NCBI GenBank assembly: GCA_963650385.1
Contig: CAVJLL010000001.1
Span: forward strand, 62,001 to 126,000
DNA: 64,000 nucleotides
Origin: CAG-791 sp963650385
Lineage (GTDB): Bacteria > Bacillota > Clostridia > Lachnospirales > Lachnospiraceae
Direction of reading: 5' to 3'
The notes beneath the pieces were generated by a model. The model saw only the letters and a program-made list of their open reading frames with translations. It did no database searches and was not told the DNA's origin. The position numbers and the translations under genes are program-made. Below, piece by piece: positions 1 to 8,246 of this stretch. Within the stretch, counting starts at the first letter, position 1. The number at the start of each line of letters is the position of its first letter.

Positions 1-1
1 T

Positions 2-166
2 AAGAAGGATTTTAACGATCAGGTTTCCGGAAAGAAAGAGATCCACAAGGTACCTGAATCATATAAAATCAATTTTGATCAGAATTCTTCGAATCCGGCA
101 GTGGAACAAGTTGCGCAAAAGGGAATTGAACAGATGAAAACGGATACAAAATCCATGCACCTGTAA
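2..166 (+). CDS. C-terminal fragment of an unidentified protein
   Basis: An open frame runs from the window edge to a TAA at 164-166 and encodes the last 54 residues of a protein that begins upstream. The tail is hydrophilic, rich in Lys, Asp, Asn and Gln, has no membrane segment and ends in Lys-Ser-Met-His-Leu. I do not recognise the family. It is on the plus strand, opposite to the next genes, and is followed closely by a long hairpin, which supports it being the true end of a gene rather than a chance frame. Confidence 0.55.
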   Translation, partial: KKDFNDQVSGKKEIHKVPESYKINFDQNSSNPAVEQVAQKGIEQMKTDTKSMHL

Positions 167-172
167 AGAAAA

Positions 173-220
173 GCAATCCAACTATTCGTAAAAGCTGCAT
201 TTTGCGAATAGTTGGGTTGC
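173..220 (+). terminator. Long hairpin after the left-edge gene
   Basis: The arms 173-193 and 200-220 pair over about 21 bp with wobble pairs and a six-base loop (gctgca). It starts six bases after the stop codon at 164-166. There is no T-run on the plus strand after it. Read on the minus strand it is followed by ttttcttt, so it could serve either direction, for example as a backup terminator for the minus-strand gene at 365-1009. Confidence 0.5.
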
Positions 221-301
221 ACTCCTCCGCAGCACCGCAGCACCGGTATGCCTGTAAGCCGCCCATTGGTTCTCACAGAACCCATCACGGACATGGTCAT
301 G

Positions 302-361
302 AAAAATCGCAGCGATTCATAATCCGTTTGCAGGAATGCATGGATTAGAATCGCTGCGATT
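302..361 (-). terminator. Intrinsic terminator of the cytidylate-kinase-like gene
   Basis: Arms 305-318 and 348-361 form a perfect 14-bp stem, extended by six more pairs around one bulged base. On the minus strand the stem is followed by five T (302-306 in plus coordinates). It begins four bases downstream of the stop codon at 365, as expected for a rho-independent terminator. Confidence 0.8.
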
Positions 362-364
362 CAA

Positions 365-1009
365 TTACTTATTCTTTTCAGCTCTTGCGGCTTCGAAATC
401 ATCCACCATCTGGCAGATCAGATTAACCGCGCCGTCAATGCCAAGGAGTGCGGAATTGATGGAAAAATCATAGGTGTCCGCGCGTCCCCATTTCCGGCTG
501 GAATAATAGTTGTAATAGCTCTGACGCTGCTTGTCCTTCTTGTTCATGAAATCGCGTGCCTTCTGACGCGTGTTAATGTCAGGATAACGGCGCATGATCT
601 CGTCGATGCGGCTGTCCTCATCAGCATGAATAAAGATGTTGATGACGTTGTCGCGCTCCGCCAGTGCGTTGTCTGCACAGCGTCCGATAAATACCGCAGG
701 GCCCTCGTCAGCCAGCTTCTTGATCGTATCAAACTGCGCCAGGAACACCTTCTGGCTGATCGGCATGTCAACAAAGCTGGATGCGTTGTAGCCGAACGAA
801 TAGGTATCCATTACCAGATTATACAGAAACGAGTTCGTAGCACGCTCATCGTGCTGCTCAATCATTTCCTTGCAGAAGCCGCTGTTGCCGGCCACATGAG
901 CGATCAGCTCCTTGTCGTAATACTTAATGCCGTAATGAGCGGCGACCTTTTCACCGATTTCTCTTCCGCCAGATCCAAATTGTCTTCCGATGGTGATGAT
1001 TGTATTCAT
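365..1009 (-). CDS. Cytidylate kinase-like family protein
   Basis: A 214-residue protein of the cytidylate-kinase-like (AAA_26) family common in Clostridia. The N-terminus carries a P-loop variant, GRQFGSGGREIG at about residues 8-19, followed by the DKELI motif typical of this group. It probably phosphorylates a nucleotide or small molecule using ATP, but it is distinct from the housekeeping Cmk and its true substrate is not established. The start is supported by AAGGAGG six bases upstream of ATG. It stands alone, with its own promoter (1077-1105) and terminator (302-361). Confidence 0.8.
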   Translation of the reverse strand: MNTIITIGRQFGSGGREIGEKVAAHYGIKYYDKELIAHVAGNSGFCKEMIEQHDERATNSFLYNLVMDTYSFGYNASSFVDMPISQKVFLAQFDTIKKLADEGPAVFIGRCADNALAERDNVINIFIHADEDSRIDEIMRRYPDINTRQKARDFMNKKDKQRQSYYNYYSSRKWGRADTYDFSINSALLGIDGAVNLICQMVDDFEAARAEKNK

Positions 1010-1076
1010 ATTGCCTCCTTACATCCGGTCACTGCGATGCCGTTACTGTCATGACCACGATCATTTGTGTGATCCC

Positions 1077-1105
1077 ATTATAGTAAATTTTCTTGTAACT
1101 ATCCA
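1077..1105 (-). promoter_or_regulatory. Likely promoter of the cytidylate-kinase-like gene
   Basis: On the minus strand a perfect -10 TATAAT (1077-1082) is preceded, 17 bases upstream, by TGGATA (1100-1105), a 4/6 match to the -35 consensus. The start codon is about 68 bases downstream. The -35 side lies at the edge of an R1 repeat, so the repeat may supply part of the promoter. Confidence 0.55.
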
Positions 1106-1140
1106 GAGCCCATTCGCAAAAGCGCTGCTACGCAGCTTTA
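1094..1140. repeat. R1 dispersed intergenic repeat, copy a
   Basis: This copy shares the stretch agagcccattcgcaaaagcg, followed by a ctgct-cgcagcttt segment, with copies at 34944-34993 and 56646-56700. In the other copies a gcaaaag/cttttgc type hairpin is intact; here the right arm is degenerate. All copies lie between genes. Confidence 0.7.
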
Positions 1141-1147
1141 CTTGTTA

Positions 1148-1434
1148 CAGTTCATTCGCCAGCCAAACGACAGGGTGGCGGAGAATGTCCGGGTCCAGGG
1201 CCTTGCGAGGCCTCGGTGCTTGCGAGCGTCTTCTGCGAGCTTAGCACCGCTAGGTCCGAGGATGGAGCGAGAGCGTCCCAGGACCGGACAACTCCGCCAG
1301 GACCCGTCGTGGCTGGCGTTTGTACCGTAACCTTTACTTTTGCACGCGTGGTCCTGCATTCTGCAAATCATGCGCCCGCTAAGGATTACAGAGCACTCCG
1401 ACAGGCCCCGTCGTGGCTGGCGTCTGCACATTAC
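1148..1434. repeat. R4 repeat cluster between rluA-family gene and kinase gene
   Basis: Three R4-type segments lie here: 1148-1180, 1281-1331 and 1396-1434. The middle one contains the core ggacaactccgccaggaccc, also found inverted at 51409-51434 and 60697-60722. Two of them end in ggctggcg followed by a gtac/gcac-taac type end. The rightmost copy runs into the stop codon of the pseudouridine synthase gene. I see no gene in the 421 bases between 1010 and 1430. Confidence 0.65.
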
Positions 1435-2360
1435 CGCGGCAGCACCTCCAGCAGATGCTGAAAATACTCCGGCAACGGCGCATCGATCTCAATGTACTCT
1501 CCGCTCACGGGATGCAAAAAGCCCAGGATTCTGGCATGCAGGCACTGTCCCTCCAGCCGGTACGGGGATTTTCTCGATCCGGCATACACCTCATCCCCGA
1601 GCAGCGGATAGCCGATGCTCGCCATATGAACACGGATCTGGTGCGTCCGGCCGGTCTCCAGGCGGCACTCCACATACGTGTATTGCTGAAAACGCTGGAG
1701 AACCCGGACGTGCGTGACAGCATGCTTGCCCGTTCCGTCGGCCACAACCGCCATTTTTTTGCGGTTATTCCGGTCGCGACCGATATCTCCGCAGATGGTC
1801 ATTTCGTCCTTAGGAAGAACGCCGTAACAGATGGCCGCATACCGGCGCACAATGGTGTGCTCCTTGAGCTGCTGCGCAATGCAGCGGTGCGCCTGATCGT
1901 TTTTGCAGATGAGAAGGGAACCGGTCGTATCCCGGTCAATCCGGTGCACGATCCCCGGCCGCAGGACGCCGTTGATGCCGGACAGGGAATCCCTGCAGTG
2001 GTACATAACCGCATTCACCAGTGTGCCGCTGTAATGCCCCGGCGCCGGATGCACGACCATTCCCTTCGGCTTATTCACGACGAGGACATCCGCATCCTCA
2101 TAAAGGATATCCAAAGGAATATTCTCCGGAAGAATATCCGGCAGAACCTGCTCCGGGATGGAAAAGGCGATGAGATCCCCCTCTCTGACCTTCAAAGACG
2201 CTTTGGCGCCCTTGCCGTTCACGAGGACGAGTCCGTCCTTCATAAGCCCCTGGAGATAGCTGCGGGACCGGTCCGGAACCTGCATGGCCAGAAGCTTATC
2301 CAGGCGAAGGCCTTCCTCTTCCTCTCCCACAATGAATGAATCGAATGAATCAGTATTCAT
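1431..2360 (-). CDS. rluD: RluA-family 23S rRNA pseudouridine synthase (RluD-like)
   Basis: A 309-residue RluA-family enzyme that isomerises specific uridines of structured RNA to pseudouridine, most likely in 23S rRNA. An N-terminal S4 RNA-binding domain (about residues 18-65) precedes the catalytic domain, in which HRIDRDTTG (139-147) holds the catalytic Asp142 of the HRLD motif. The C-terminal GRTHQIRVHM motif is also present. The start lies ten bases after the lspA stop, and it appears to be cotranscribed with lspA and aroB. Which RluA paralogue it is cannot be fixed from sequence alone. Confidence 0.88.
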   Translation of the reverse strand: MNTDSFDSFIVGEEEEGLRLDKLLAMQVPDRSRSYLQGLMKDGLVLVNGKGAKASLKVREGDLIAFSIPEQVLPDILPENIPLDILYEDADVLVVNKPKGMVVHPAPGHYSGTLVNAVMYHCRDSLSGINGVLRPGIVHRIDRDTTGSLLICKNDQAHRCIAQQLKEHTIVRRYAAICYGVLPKDEMTICGDIGRDRNNRKKMAVVADGTGKHAVTHVRVLQRFQQYTYVECRLETGRTHQIRVHMASIGYPLLGDEVYAGSRKSPYRLEGQCLHARILGFLHPVSGEYIEIDAPLPEYFQHLLEVLPR

Positions 2361-2369
2361 AGGCCGGCA

Positions 2370-2861
2370 TCACCCTTTTGCGTGCAGAAACGCAAAATCC
2401 TCGTCTTTGTAATAAAAAAGAATGAGCAAAGCCAGCACGGCGGTTGCAATCGTGACATACATGTCTGCAACGTTAAACACCGGGAAATGAATCAGCGAAA
2501 TGTAAATAAAATCGCGAACATAGCCCAGCCGGATTCGATCCGCAAGATTTCCAACGGCGCCGGCGCTGATGAATAAAAGCGAAACGGCCAGCGGGAGGTA
2601 ACGCCGCGTCTTCGGCATGCGCCAGAGCAGCACGCCGATTAAAACCGTGACGGCAGCTGCGATCAGAATGAACAGCCACTGCGCATTCTCCAGCAGGCTG
2701 AAGGCAGCTCCGGTGTTCTGCAGATACCGAAACTCCAGAGCACCGGGAATCAGCTCAATCGGCTGACTGCCGCAAAGAACGCTCTGCGCAATTGCCTTTG
2801 TCCATAAATCCAGGGCAATAAGAAGAACCCAGGCGGCAGCAAAAAACAAGGTCAATGCCAT
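2370..2861 (-). CDS. lspA: Lipoprotein signal peptidase II
   Basis: A 163-residue integral membrane aspartic protease that removes signal peptides from prolipoproteins after lipidation of the +1 Cys. Four hydrophobic segments are visible, and the two catalytic Asp motifs, NLADRI (Asp108) and FNVADMY (Asp133), are both present. The length is normal for the family. It sits between aroB (three bases upstream) and the rluD-like gene, the frequent lspA-rluD arrangement of Gram-positive bacteria. Confidence 0.95.
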   Translation of the reverse strand: MALTLFFAAAWVLLIALDLWTKAIAQSVLCGSQPIELIPGALEFRYLQNTGAAFSLLENAQWLFILIAAAVTVLIGVLLWRMPKTRRYLPLAVSLLFISAGAVGNLADRIRLGYVRDFIYISLIHFPVFNVADMYVTIATAVLALLILFYYKDEDFAFLHAKG

Positions 2862-2864
2862 AGT

Positions 2865-3977
2865 TTATACTCCCTCTCCTGTTTTCAATGAGAAATCAAG
2901 CTCACGGATGCCGGCCAGAAGCTCCTCGTCGGTTACTGTGGTGTCCACATAGGCATCCCCGATGGCATGCAGCAGAATAAAGCGCAGCGCGCCGTTTTTT
3001 ACCTTCTTGTCGGATTTTGTGAGTGCGAGCACCGCTTCTGCATCGATGGACTCCAGGGAGATCGGAAGGCCGAACGGCACGAACATGTCACGCACCTCAT
3101 AATACTCCTCCCAGGAAAGGTACTTGCGCTGATAGGAAATGTAGGCAGCAGCAATGCAGCCGAGTGCGACACATTCTCCGTGCGTCATCGCAAAGTTCAG
3201 ATGCTTCTCGATGGCATGGCCGATGGTGTGTCCGAAGTTCAGCAGCATCCGCTCTCCCTTTTCATAGGGATCCGCCTCTACCACTGCCTTTTTGATTTCA
3301 TTGCTGCGGTAGAGCATTTCGGACAGGACCTCAGTGTCACGGTCCGTAATCTCCACGATGTGATCAATCAGCCAAACATAGAATTCGCTGTCCTTGATCA
3401 GCGCGCTTTTCATGATTTCCGCAAAGCCGGAGGCATACTGCCGCCCATCCAGGCTCTTCAGGAAATCCGGATTCTCCCAGACAAGACGCGGCATTTTAAA
3501 TGCGCCGACCATGTTCTTGTATCCGTCGAAATCCACGCCGGTTTTCCCGCCGATGGAGGAGTCTGCCTGCGCCAGGAGCGTGGTCGGGATCTGGATAAAG
3601 TCAATGCCGCGCATATAAACCGCTGCGGCAAATCCGGTCATGTCACCCACTACACCGCCGCCGAGGGCTGCCAGAACACAGCTCCTGTCAAAATGGTTCT
3701 CAACAAGAAAGCCCAGAAGGCTTCGAATCTGATCCAGCGTCTTGTTCTCTTCCCCGGCCGGGATGGCATATACCAGCGGCTTTTCATCAAATAATGCGGC
3801 AATCTGCTGCGCATACAGGGGTGCCACGTTCGTATCCGTTACGATACAGAATCTGCGGCCCTCAAAGCCAAGGCGCAGGAGCTCCCGTTGAAACTGGGCG
3901 GCATCGGTGCTGTAAAGAATGTCATAGCAGGGTTGTCCGTCCTTGTGAACGGACAGGCGGTTCATATTTTTGCTCAT
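2865..3977 (-). CDS. aroB: 3-dehydroquinate synthase
   Basis: A 370-residue enzyme of the shikimate pathway that cyclises DAHP to 3-dehydroquinate using NAD and a divalent metal. The NAD-binding GGGVVGDMTGF motif and the metal-binding FGHTIGHAIE region are present, and length is typical. It is the first gene of an apparent aroB-lspA-rluD run; the upstream gap carries an R2 repeat and the sepF terminator. The downstream shikimate enzyme AroC is encoded about 50 kb away in this window. Confidence 0.95.
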   Translation of the reverse strand: MSKNMNRLSVHKDGQPCYDILYSTDAAQFQRELLRLGFEGRRFCIVTDTNVAPLYAQQIAALFDEKPLVYAIPAGEENKTLDQIRSLLGFLVENHFDRSCVLAALGGGVVGDMTGFAAAVYMRGIDFIQIPTTLLAQADSSIGGKTGVDFDGYKNMVGAFKMPRLVWENPDFLKSLDGRQYASGFAEIMKSALIKDSEFYVWLIDHIVEITDRDTEVLSEMLYRSNEIKKAVVEADPYEKGERMLLNFGHTIGHAIEKHLNFAMTHGECVALGCIAAAYISYQRKYLSWEEYYEVRDMFVPFGLPISLESIDAEAVLALTKSDKKVKNGALRFILLHAIGDAYVDTTVTDEELLAGIRELDFSLKTGEGV

Positions 3978-4012
3978 AGATTAATTCTCCCAAAGAGTCT
4001 TTTGCCCTCAAC

Positions 4013-4062
4013 TGATACCGGATTGCTGCGCGCCGTTGCGCTCCCTTTTGCCCCTGGTATCA
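4013..4062. repeat. R2 dispersed intergenic repeat, copy a
   Basis: This copy contains ggattgctgcgcgc...gcgctccc, as in the copies at 34889-34932 and 59101-59146, but the right gcaatcc arm is replaced. The segment is bounded by a tgatacc/ggtatca inverted pair instead. Confidence 0.6.
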
Positions 4063-4063
4063 C

Positions 4064-4093
4064 AAAAGCGCACCAACACAGGTGTTGGTGCGC
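4064..4093 (-). terminator. Intrinsic terminator of sepF
   Basis: Arms 4068-4079 and 4082-4093 form a perfect 12-bp stem (gcgcaccaacac). On the minus strand it is followed by TTTTGTG. It lies 27 bases downstream of the sepF stop codon and separates sepF from aroB. Confidence 0.8.
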
Positions 4094-4120
4094 TGATATC
4101 TGCATCTGCTGCAGCTGCTC

Positions 4121-4831
4121 TTAATAGGCACTGCCCATGTTCATGGTGCTGTTGACAAACGGATTGGAGCTGCCGTCATTCATTCCGCCCGCAGAGCCGG
4201 CACCGCTCATGCCATTCATGCTGCCCATACCGTTCATGCCGCCCTGTGAGGCTGCTGCACTGGCCAGGATTCCGGAAACGGCATTCGGACGTCCCCCGGT
4301 AATGTCACCGGCGATGTCAACGTCCTCCGGCGTAATCACAATGATATACTGGGAAATCCGCATAAAGTTCCCGTGGAGTGCATAGCAGGAGCCGGAAGCA
4401 AAGTCCACAATCCGCTGCGCAGTATTGACATCCAGGCCCTCTAAATTCAGCATGACAATCCGGCGGGCCAGAAGCGTATCCGTGATCTGCCGCGCATGGT
4501 CAAACGAGCTCGGCTTAATGACGCGAACCTGCTGAGATTTGCCCGGATTCATATTCGGACGCATCGGGACAACCTGTCCGCCGCTGGAACGGCCGCCGCC
4601 CTGATTGCCTGCGGGGCGAAGCGATGTGCGGTTATTCGAGCGCTGCGGACGATCATAGACCTCATCCTCGTCCTCATCCTCGTCCGGATCGGGGCGTCGC
4701 TTGCCGCGGTTAAAAAAGCCCTTTCCCCTCGGCTCATCTTCGTCCTGATCTTCGTAGTCATCCAGCTCCGGATCGTAATCCTCGTCGTTATCAGAAACGA
4801 AGCGGCTCGTCAGATTATCAAAAATACCCAT
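4121..4831 (-). CDS. sepF: Cell division protein SepF
   Basis: SepF, a membrane-binding FtsZ partner that organises the division septum in Gram-positive bacteria. I start it at ATG 4829-4831 (236 residues), preceded by GGGAGAG; a longer GTG frame to 4933 lacks a good SD. An N-terminal amphipathic stretch (MGIFDNLTSRF) is followed by a very acidic Asp/Glu linker with GKGFFNRGKRR, then the conserved SepF core (PSSFDHARQI, VMLNLEGLD, FASGSCYALHGN). The C-terminus adds an unusual tail rich in Gly, Met, Asn and Ser (about residues 195-236). A HlyD-like gene lies upstream and a terminator downstream. Confidence 0.92.
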   Translation of the reverse strand: MGIFDNLTSRFVSDNDEDYDPELDDYEDQDEDEPRGKGFFNRGKRRPDPDEDEDEDEVYDRPQRSNNRTSLRPAGNQGGGRSSGGQVVPMRPNMNPGKSQQVRVIKPSSFDHARQITDTLLARRIVMLNLEGLDVNTAQRIVDFASGSCYALHGNFMRISQYIIVITPEDVDIAGDITGGRPNAVSGILASAAASQGGMNGMGSMNGMSGAGSAGGMNDGSSNPFVNSTMNMGSAY

Positions 4832-4938
4832 ATTATCTCTCCCATGCGAGATTCGCTGCTCATTTTCAAAATTCCATACTTTGTTATTATTGAATGAAAA
4901 CGGAGGCATGTCAATGTAAAAATGAAGAAACACCCCGT

Positions 4939-6531
4939 TTATTCATACAAAAACTCGTCCGGTGAGGTTGCATCGGCATTCAGCACAATATAGTCGTATT
5001 CCCGAAGGCCATAGGCGGAATTCGCCTCTACAATCGCATAGTCATCATTTTCTGCGATTTTGTTCACCTGGCAGAAATCGGCATACCCCTTATTGATGTT
5101 GTAAACGCCCGTGAGCGAGTCGGTCATGCCGGATGAGAGCGTCAGCGTTTCCGAGGAATTCGGCTTCATCAGAACATCTCCGTCCGAGAGGCTGTCCTGA
5201 CTCAGATAATAATTGTCGTCATCGTCCTCCTTGGTGTAGGGCGTCACGGAAATAAACTCCGTGCTCTTCTCTCCGTCGGAATCGACGATCTGGCGCAGCA
5301 CGCCGCTCCCGGATCCGCCCGTTCCCATTCCATCCGTCACATAGCCTCGCGGAACCACATAGAAGGTATCATCAACCAAAGCGGTCTTAGGAACCTTCAG
5401 GCCTGTCTGCGAATCATTCAGCACCTCGATGGTAAGAAACCGGTCCGTGCAGAAGGTGATCATCGAATTGGTAAAGGTCAGCTCCACCAGGAAGTGCTCC
5501 TCATCGAGCTTGCGCACCTCTCCCACGGTCGCCCAGGACTCGTATTGATTCTTCAGAAAACGAACCTTTACAACCCCTTCGTCCGTGAAGAAATCAGCCT
5601 CCTCCTGCGAGGACACCTGGATGGCGATGCTCCAGTCCTCCGAGGTCTCCAGCTTATAAGCAGGATCTCCCTCAACAACAAGATCACCGTTTGTCAGCTC
5701 CGTCTTCTTGTAATTGGCCGTGTCAAAATCACTGACCTGCAGATCCTGGAAGGTCTTGCCCTCATATCCGTCGACGCTGTAGACGATATCGCCGGTATCG
5801 GTCGTATTGCAGTAATGCAGAGAAGACGCAGAGGCAGCGGAAAGGTCCTTGAGGATGCTCCGGTTGGTCATCTTCTGGATGGAAGCAGAAAGAGAGGACT
5901 TAAAGGTATACACCTGCCCGAAGTCCGCAGCAGAAAAGCTGTCCTCAAAGGAGGAAATATCTGCGGCAAGCGACTGGTAATCGCTGTCCGAGAGAATGTT
6001 GTTCTCGGTTGCATTCTGTGCCAGGTAAGACTGCACCTGACCGGATTCATCCACAGTATAGGCAAGGGCACCGCTGGCAAGGCGGTCCGTCTCCGGGGAA
6101 TAGTAATTGATGTATCCGGAGTACTCGCTTCCCACCACGGTTTCACTGCGCAGAGCAAGCCCCTGGTAAATGCGGTCCGATGCAAGCGAGCCGGTACGGA
6201 CCTCGTATCCGACGACGTGCTTGGCAGTGACATACCGGATCATCGAATAAGCCGTATAGATCAGGATGACCGCCATAATAATAATGCCGAAATTGAGGTT
6301 AACCGGCTTCTGGTACTGAACAACGCGCTCGTCCCCCTTCGCGGACCGGTTTCTGCCGGCGCCCTGCGGTACCTTGGCAGAGGCATATCCTCTTCCGGCC
6401 AGGCGCTGGTCATACGCCCTGGCATTCGACCGTTTTCCTGTGCGGCTCTTCTGGCCGGAGGAAGGTCTCCCCTGCACGTTTCGTCCGGAACGCGATCCAT
6501 TATTTGAATTTCGGCTGCGGTGATCGGTCAA
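4939..6531 (-). CDS. HlyD-like membrane protein next to sepF
   Basis: A basic, Arg/Ser/Asn-rich cytoplasmic N-terminus of about 90 residues precedes one membrane segment (FGIIIMAVILIYTAYSM), then a large extracytoplasmic region of beta-rich, HlyD-like character. Clostridia often carry such a gene, annotated as an HlyD-family efflux adaptor-like protein, beside sepF, but no transporter partner is present here. I chose TTG at 6529-6531 (530 residues) with GGGGT upstream; an in-frame TTG at 6598-6600 would read through a perfect 12-bp hairpin. A role in division or envelope assembly is only suggested by the neighbour. Confidence 0.7.
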   Translation of the reverse strand: MTDHRSRNSNNGSRSGRNVQGRPSSGQKSRTGKRSNARAYDQRLAGRGYASAKVPQGAGRNRSAKGDERVVQYQKPVNLNFGIIIMAVILIYTAYSMIRYVTAKHVVGYEVRTGSLASDRIYQGLALRSETVVGSEYSGYINYYSPETDRLASGALAYTVDESGQVQSYLAQNATENNILSDSDYQSLAADISSFEDSFSAADFGQVYTFKSSLSASIQKMTNRSILKDLSAASASSLHYCNTTDTGDIVYSVDGYEGKTFQDLQVSDFDTANYKKTELTNGDLVVEGDPAYKLETSEDWSIAIQVSSQEEADFFTDEGVVKVRFLKNQYESWATVGEVRKLDEEHFLVELTFTNSMITFCTDRFLTIEVLNDSQTGLKVPKTALVDDTFYVVPRGYVTDGMGTGGSGSGVLRQIVDSDGEKSTEFISVTPYTKEDDDDNYYLSQDSLSDGDVLMKPNSSETLTLSSGMTDSLTGVYNINKGYADFCQVNKIAENDDYAIVEANSAYGLREYDYIVLNADATSPDEFLYE

Positions 6532-6553
6532 AAGGAAACTACCCCATTCACAG

Positions 6554-6587
6554 CGAAGGCCTTGGAAACAACGTCCCAAGGCCTTCG
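6554..6587 (-). terminator. Perfect 12-bp hairpin between the P-loop gene and the HlyD-like gene
   Basis: Arms 6554-6565 and 6576-6587 are perfectly complementary (cgaaggccttgg). It lies 39 bases after the P-loop gene stop and before the HlyD-like start. There is no T-run, so it could be a weak terminator, an mRNA processing structure or part of the leader. Confidence 0.45.
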
Positions 6588-6625
6588 GAGCACTATACAA
6601 TGAGCTGCATAGCAGCTAAATTTGT

Positions 6626-7045
6626 TTACAGAGAAACTGCGATGAGCGGCTTGGCAATTTCCGGAAGCTCTGCCTCATCCATGGAAACGCTGAGTACAAA
6701 ATCAACCTTGAACTGCTCGCTGAGCTTCTGGAGCTTCTCAATCGCGCCGCTGATGTCTGCATCACGCAGGTGGGCAATGTCAAGGAAGCTGTCAAAATAC
6801 ATCTGCTGCAGGTCATGATCCTGAGAAAGGATTCCGCTGACAAAGCCAAGGAACTGATCCGAGTTGTCTACGCTGTAATCCGGCACGCAGATCAGACGAA
6901 TCTTGTTGTTGAGCTCGAACATATGCTGTGTGCTCTTGTCGAGATAAACAACATTGCCGAGAACGTCTTTAACTTCACTGTTGACTTTATCCAATAAGCA
7001 CTTTGTCTTGCCTTTGCCCTTTTTGCCTACGATAAGTTGAACCAT
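6626..7045 (-). CDS. Small P-loop protein of unknown function
   Basis: A 139-residue protein with a clear Walker A motif at the N-terminus (GKKGKGKT, residues 7-14). No membrane segment or second domain is visible. Similar small proteins in Lachnospiraceae are often labelled ATPase or twitching-motility-like without experimental support. It starts with ATG after CCAGGAGGG, has its own strong promoter (7106-7134), and lies upstream of the HlyD-like and sepF genes, so a role linked to division or the envelope is possible but unproven. Confidence 0.7.
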   Translation of the reverse strand: MVQLIVGKKGKGKTKCLLDKVNSEVKDVLGNVVYLDKSTQHMFELNNKIRLICVPDYSVDNSDQFLGFVSGILSQDHDLQQMYFDSFLDIAHLRDADISGAIEKLQKLSEQFKVDFVLSVSMDEAELPEIAKPLIAVSL

Positions 7046-7105
7046 TGGATTTGCCCTCCTGGACTAATAATTTTGTAACGAATGCGAAAGGGATTCGTTT
7101 CGTTC

Positions 7106-7134
7106 ATTATACAAAAATGCAATGGGAAAAACAA
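7106..7134 (-). promoter_or_regulatory. Strong sigma-A type promoter for the P-loop gene
   Basis: On the minus strand TTGTTT (7129-7134) and a perfect TATAAT (7106-7111) are separated by exactly 17 bases. The -10 is preceded directly by TG. The start codon is about 60 bases downstream, after a small aacgaat/attcgtt hairpin in the leader. Confidence 0.75.
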
Positions 7135-7140
7135 CCGCTC

Positions 7141-8178
7141 TCACCCAATCAGATCCAAAAGATCGTTCATCGTCTGATAGCAGGCGTCGTTGTCGAGTGC
7201 CTTCATGACAACCGCAATGTAAGGATTTCCAGAGGAATCCCGCACATACAGAATCAGGTTGTGGCCGGCTGCCGTCGTAGTCCCGGTCTTGCCTCCGATC
7301 ACCGTAACGCCGGTGGGCGGCTTCACATAATCCATGTTGTAGGAGTTGGTGGAGTTCACGGTAATTTCCTTATTGGCGCCGCTCCTGTCGTGATACACCG
7401 TGGTGTAGGTTGACATGGCGATGATCTCCTGGAAGGACTGAAACTGCATGGCCTCGTTGAAAATCAGGTACATGTCGTAGACGCTCGTATAGTGGTTCTG
7501 GTCCGTCAGACCATTGGAATTGATGAAATTGGTTTTCGTTGCCCCAAGGGACACCGCCTCGTCATTCATCATCTGGATAAAATTCTCCGTGGAGCCGCCG
7601 ATGTTTTCCGCGATCATCACGGCAACGTCATTGTCGGAATGAATCAGAAGAAGGTGAAGCGCCTGGTCCAGCGACATGGTATCACCCTCCTCCAGCCCAG
7701 CCCTCTGCGCGTCGGCATCGGTCATATAGACATTGGAGGAAGCCGTGAGCACCGTGTCCAGCTCCGCATTTTCAAGGGCAACCAGCGCGGTCATGATCTT
7801 GGTAAGGCTTGCAGGATAGACGCGCTCAAAGATATCTTTTGCAAAAAGCGTTTCCTTATGATTCAGGTCGAACAGAGCCGCACACGTGGTGTCAGAAATG
7901 CCGCCCATTTCCGCGGCGTCTACATCCCCGTCCGCCACACAGATTTCGGACGCAAATGCCGGTGCAACCTCCGCAGAGCCGGAGCTGCTGACCATGAAGT
8001 TAAAGTTGCTGTAGCCAGCATTGTCCTGAAAGGAAAGTGTCACCTTGCTGCCGCATCCACCCAGAGAGAACGAAACGCACAGCAAAAAAAGGAGCGGCAC
8101 AAACCGTTTCCTGCCGCCCCTCCTCTTCTGTTCTTTTTTAGTTCCGGTCATGCGTCTGCAGGCTGCAAGCCTCTGCAT
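7141..8178 (-). CDS. D-alanyl-D-alanine carboxypeptidase lipoprotein
   Basis: A serine-type penicillin-binding protein of the PBP5/DacA class that trims the terminal D-Ala of peptidoglycan pentapeptides. Motifs are SLTK (Ser124/Lys127), SDN (181-183) and KTG (297-299). The N-terminus is a lipoprotein signal with lipobox SLGGC (lipid Cys42), and the usual C-terminal PBP5 domain and amphipathic anchor are missing, so the enzyme is tethered by lipid instead. I use the second of two ATGs because AAAGGA is better spaced for it. It follows the mgsA end of the elongation cluster. Confidence 0.88.
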   Translation of the reverse strand: MQRLAACRRMTGTKKEQKRRGGRKRFVPLLFLLCVSFSLGGCGSKVTLSFQDNAGYSNFNFMVSSSGSAEVAPAFASEICVADGDVDAAEMGGISDTTCAALFDLNHKETLFAKDIFERVYPASLTKIMTALVALENAELDTVLTASSNVYMTDADAQRAGLEEGDTMSLDQALHLLLIHSDNDVAVMIAENIGGSTENFIQMMNDEAVSLGATKTNFINSNGLTDQNHYTSVYDMYLIFNEAMQFQSFQEIIAMSTYTTVYHDRSGANKEITVNSTNSYNMDYVKPPTGVTVIGGKTGTTTAAGHNLILYVRDSSGNPYIAVVMKALDNDACYQTMNDLLDLIG

Positions 8179-8246
8179 CATATCCTTTTACTGCTGCCTT
8201 TCCTCTGCGGCTGCCCGGCACCGGGCATTGCCCTTGCACAACCGCA

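Noticed and set aside
4832..4933. N-terminal extension of SepF to a GTG at 4931-4933
   Set aside because: The internal ATG has a good SD and begins with the conserved membrane-targeting sequence; the extension is unlike SepF.
6532..6600. N-terminal extension of the HlyD-like protein
   Set aside because: It would be encoded across a perfect 12-bp hairpin, starts at TTG without an SD, and is not needed for any domain.
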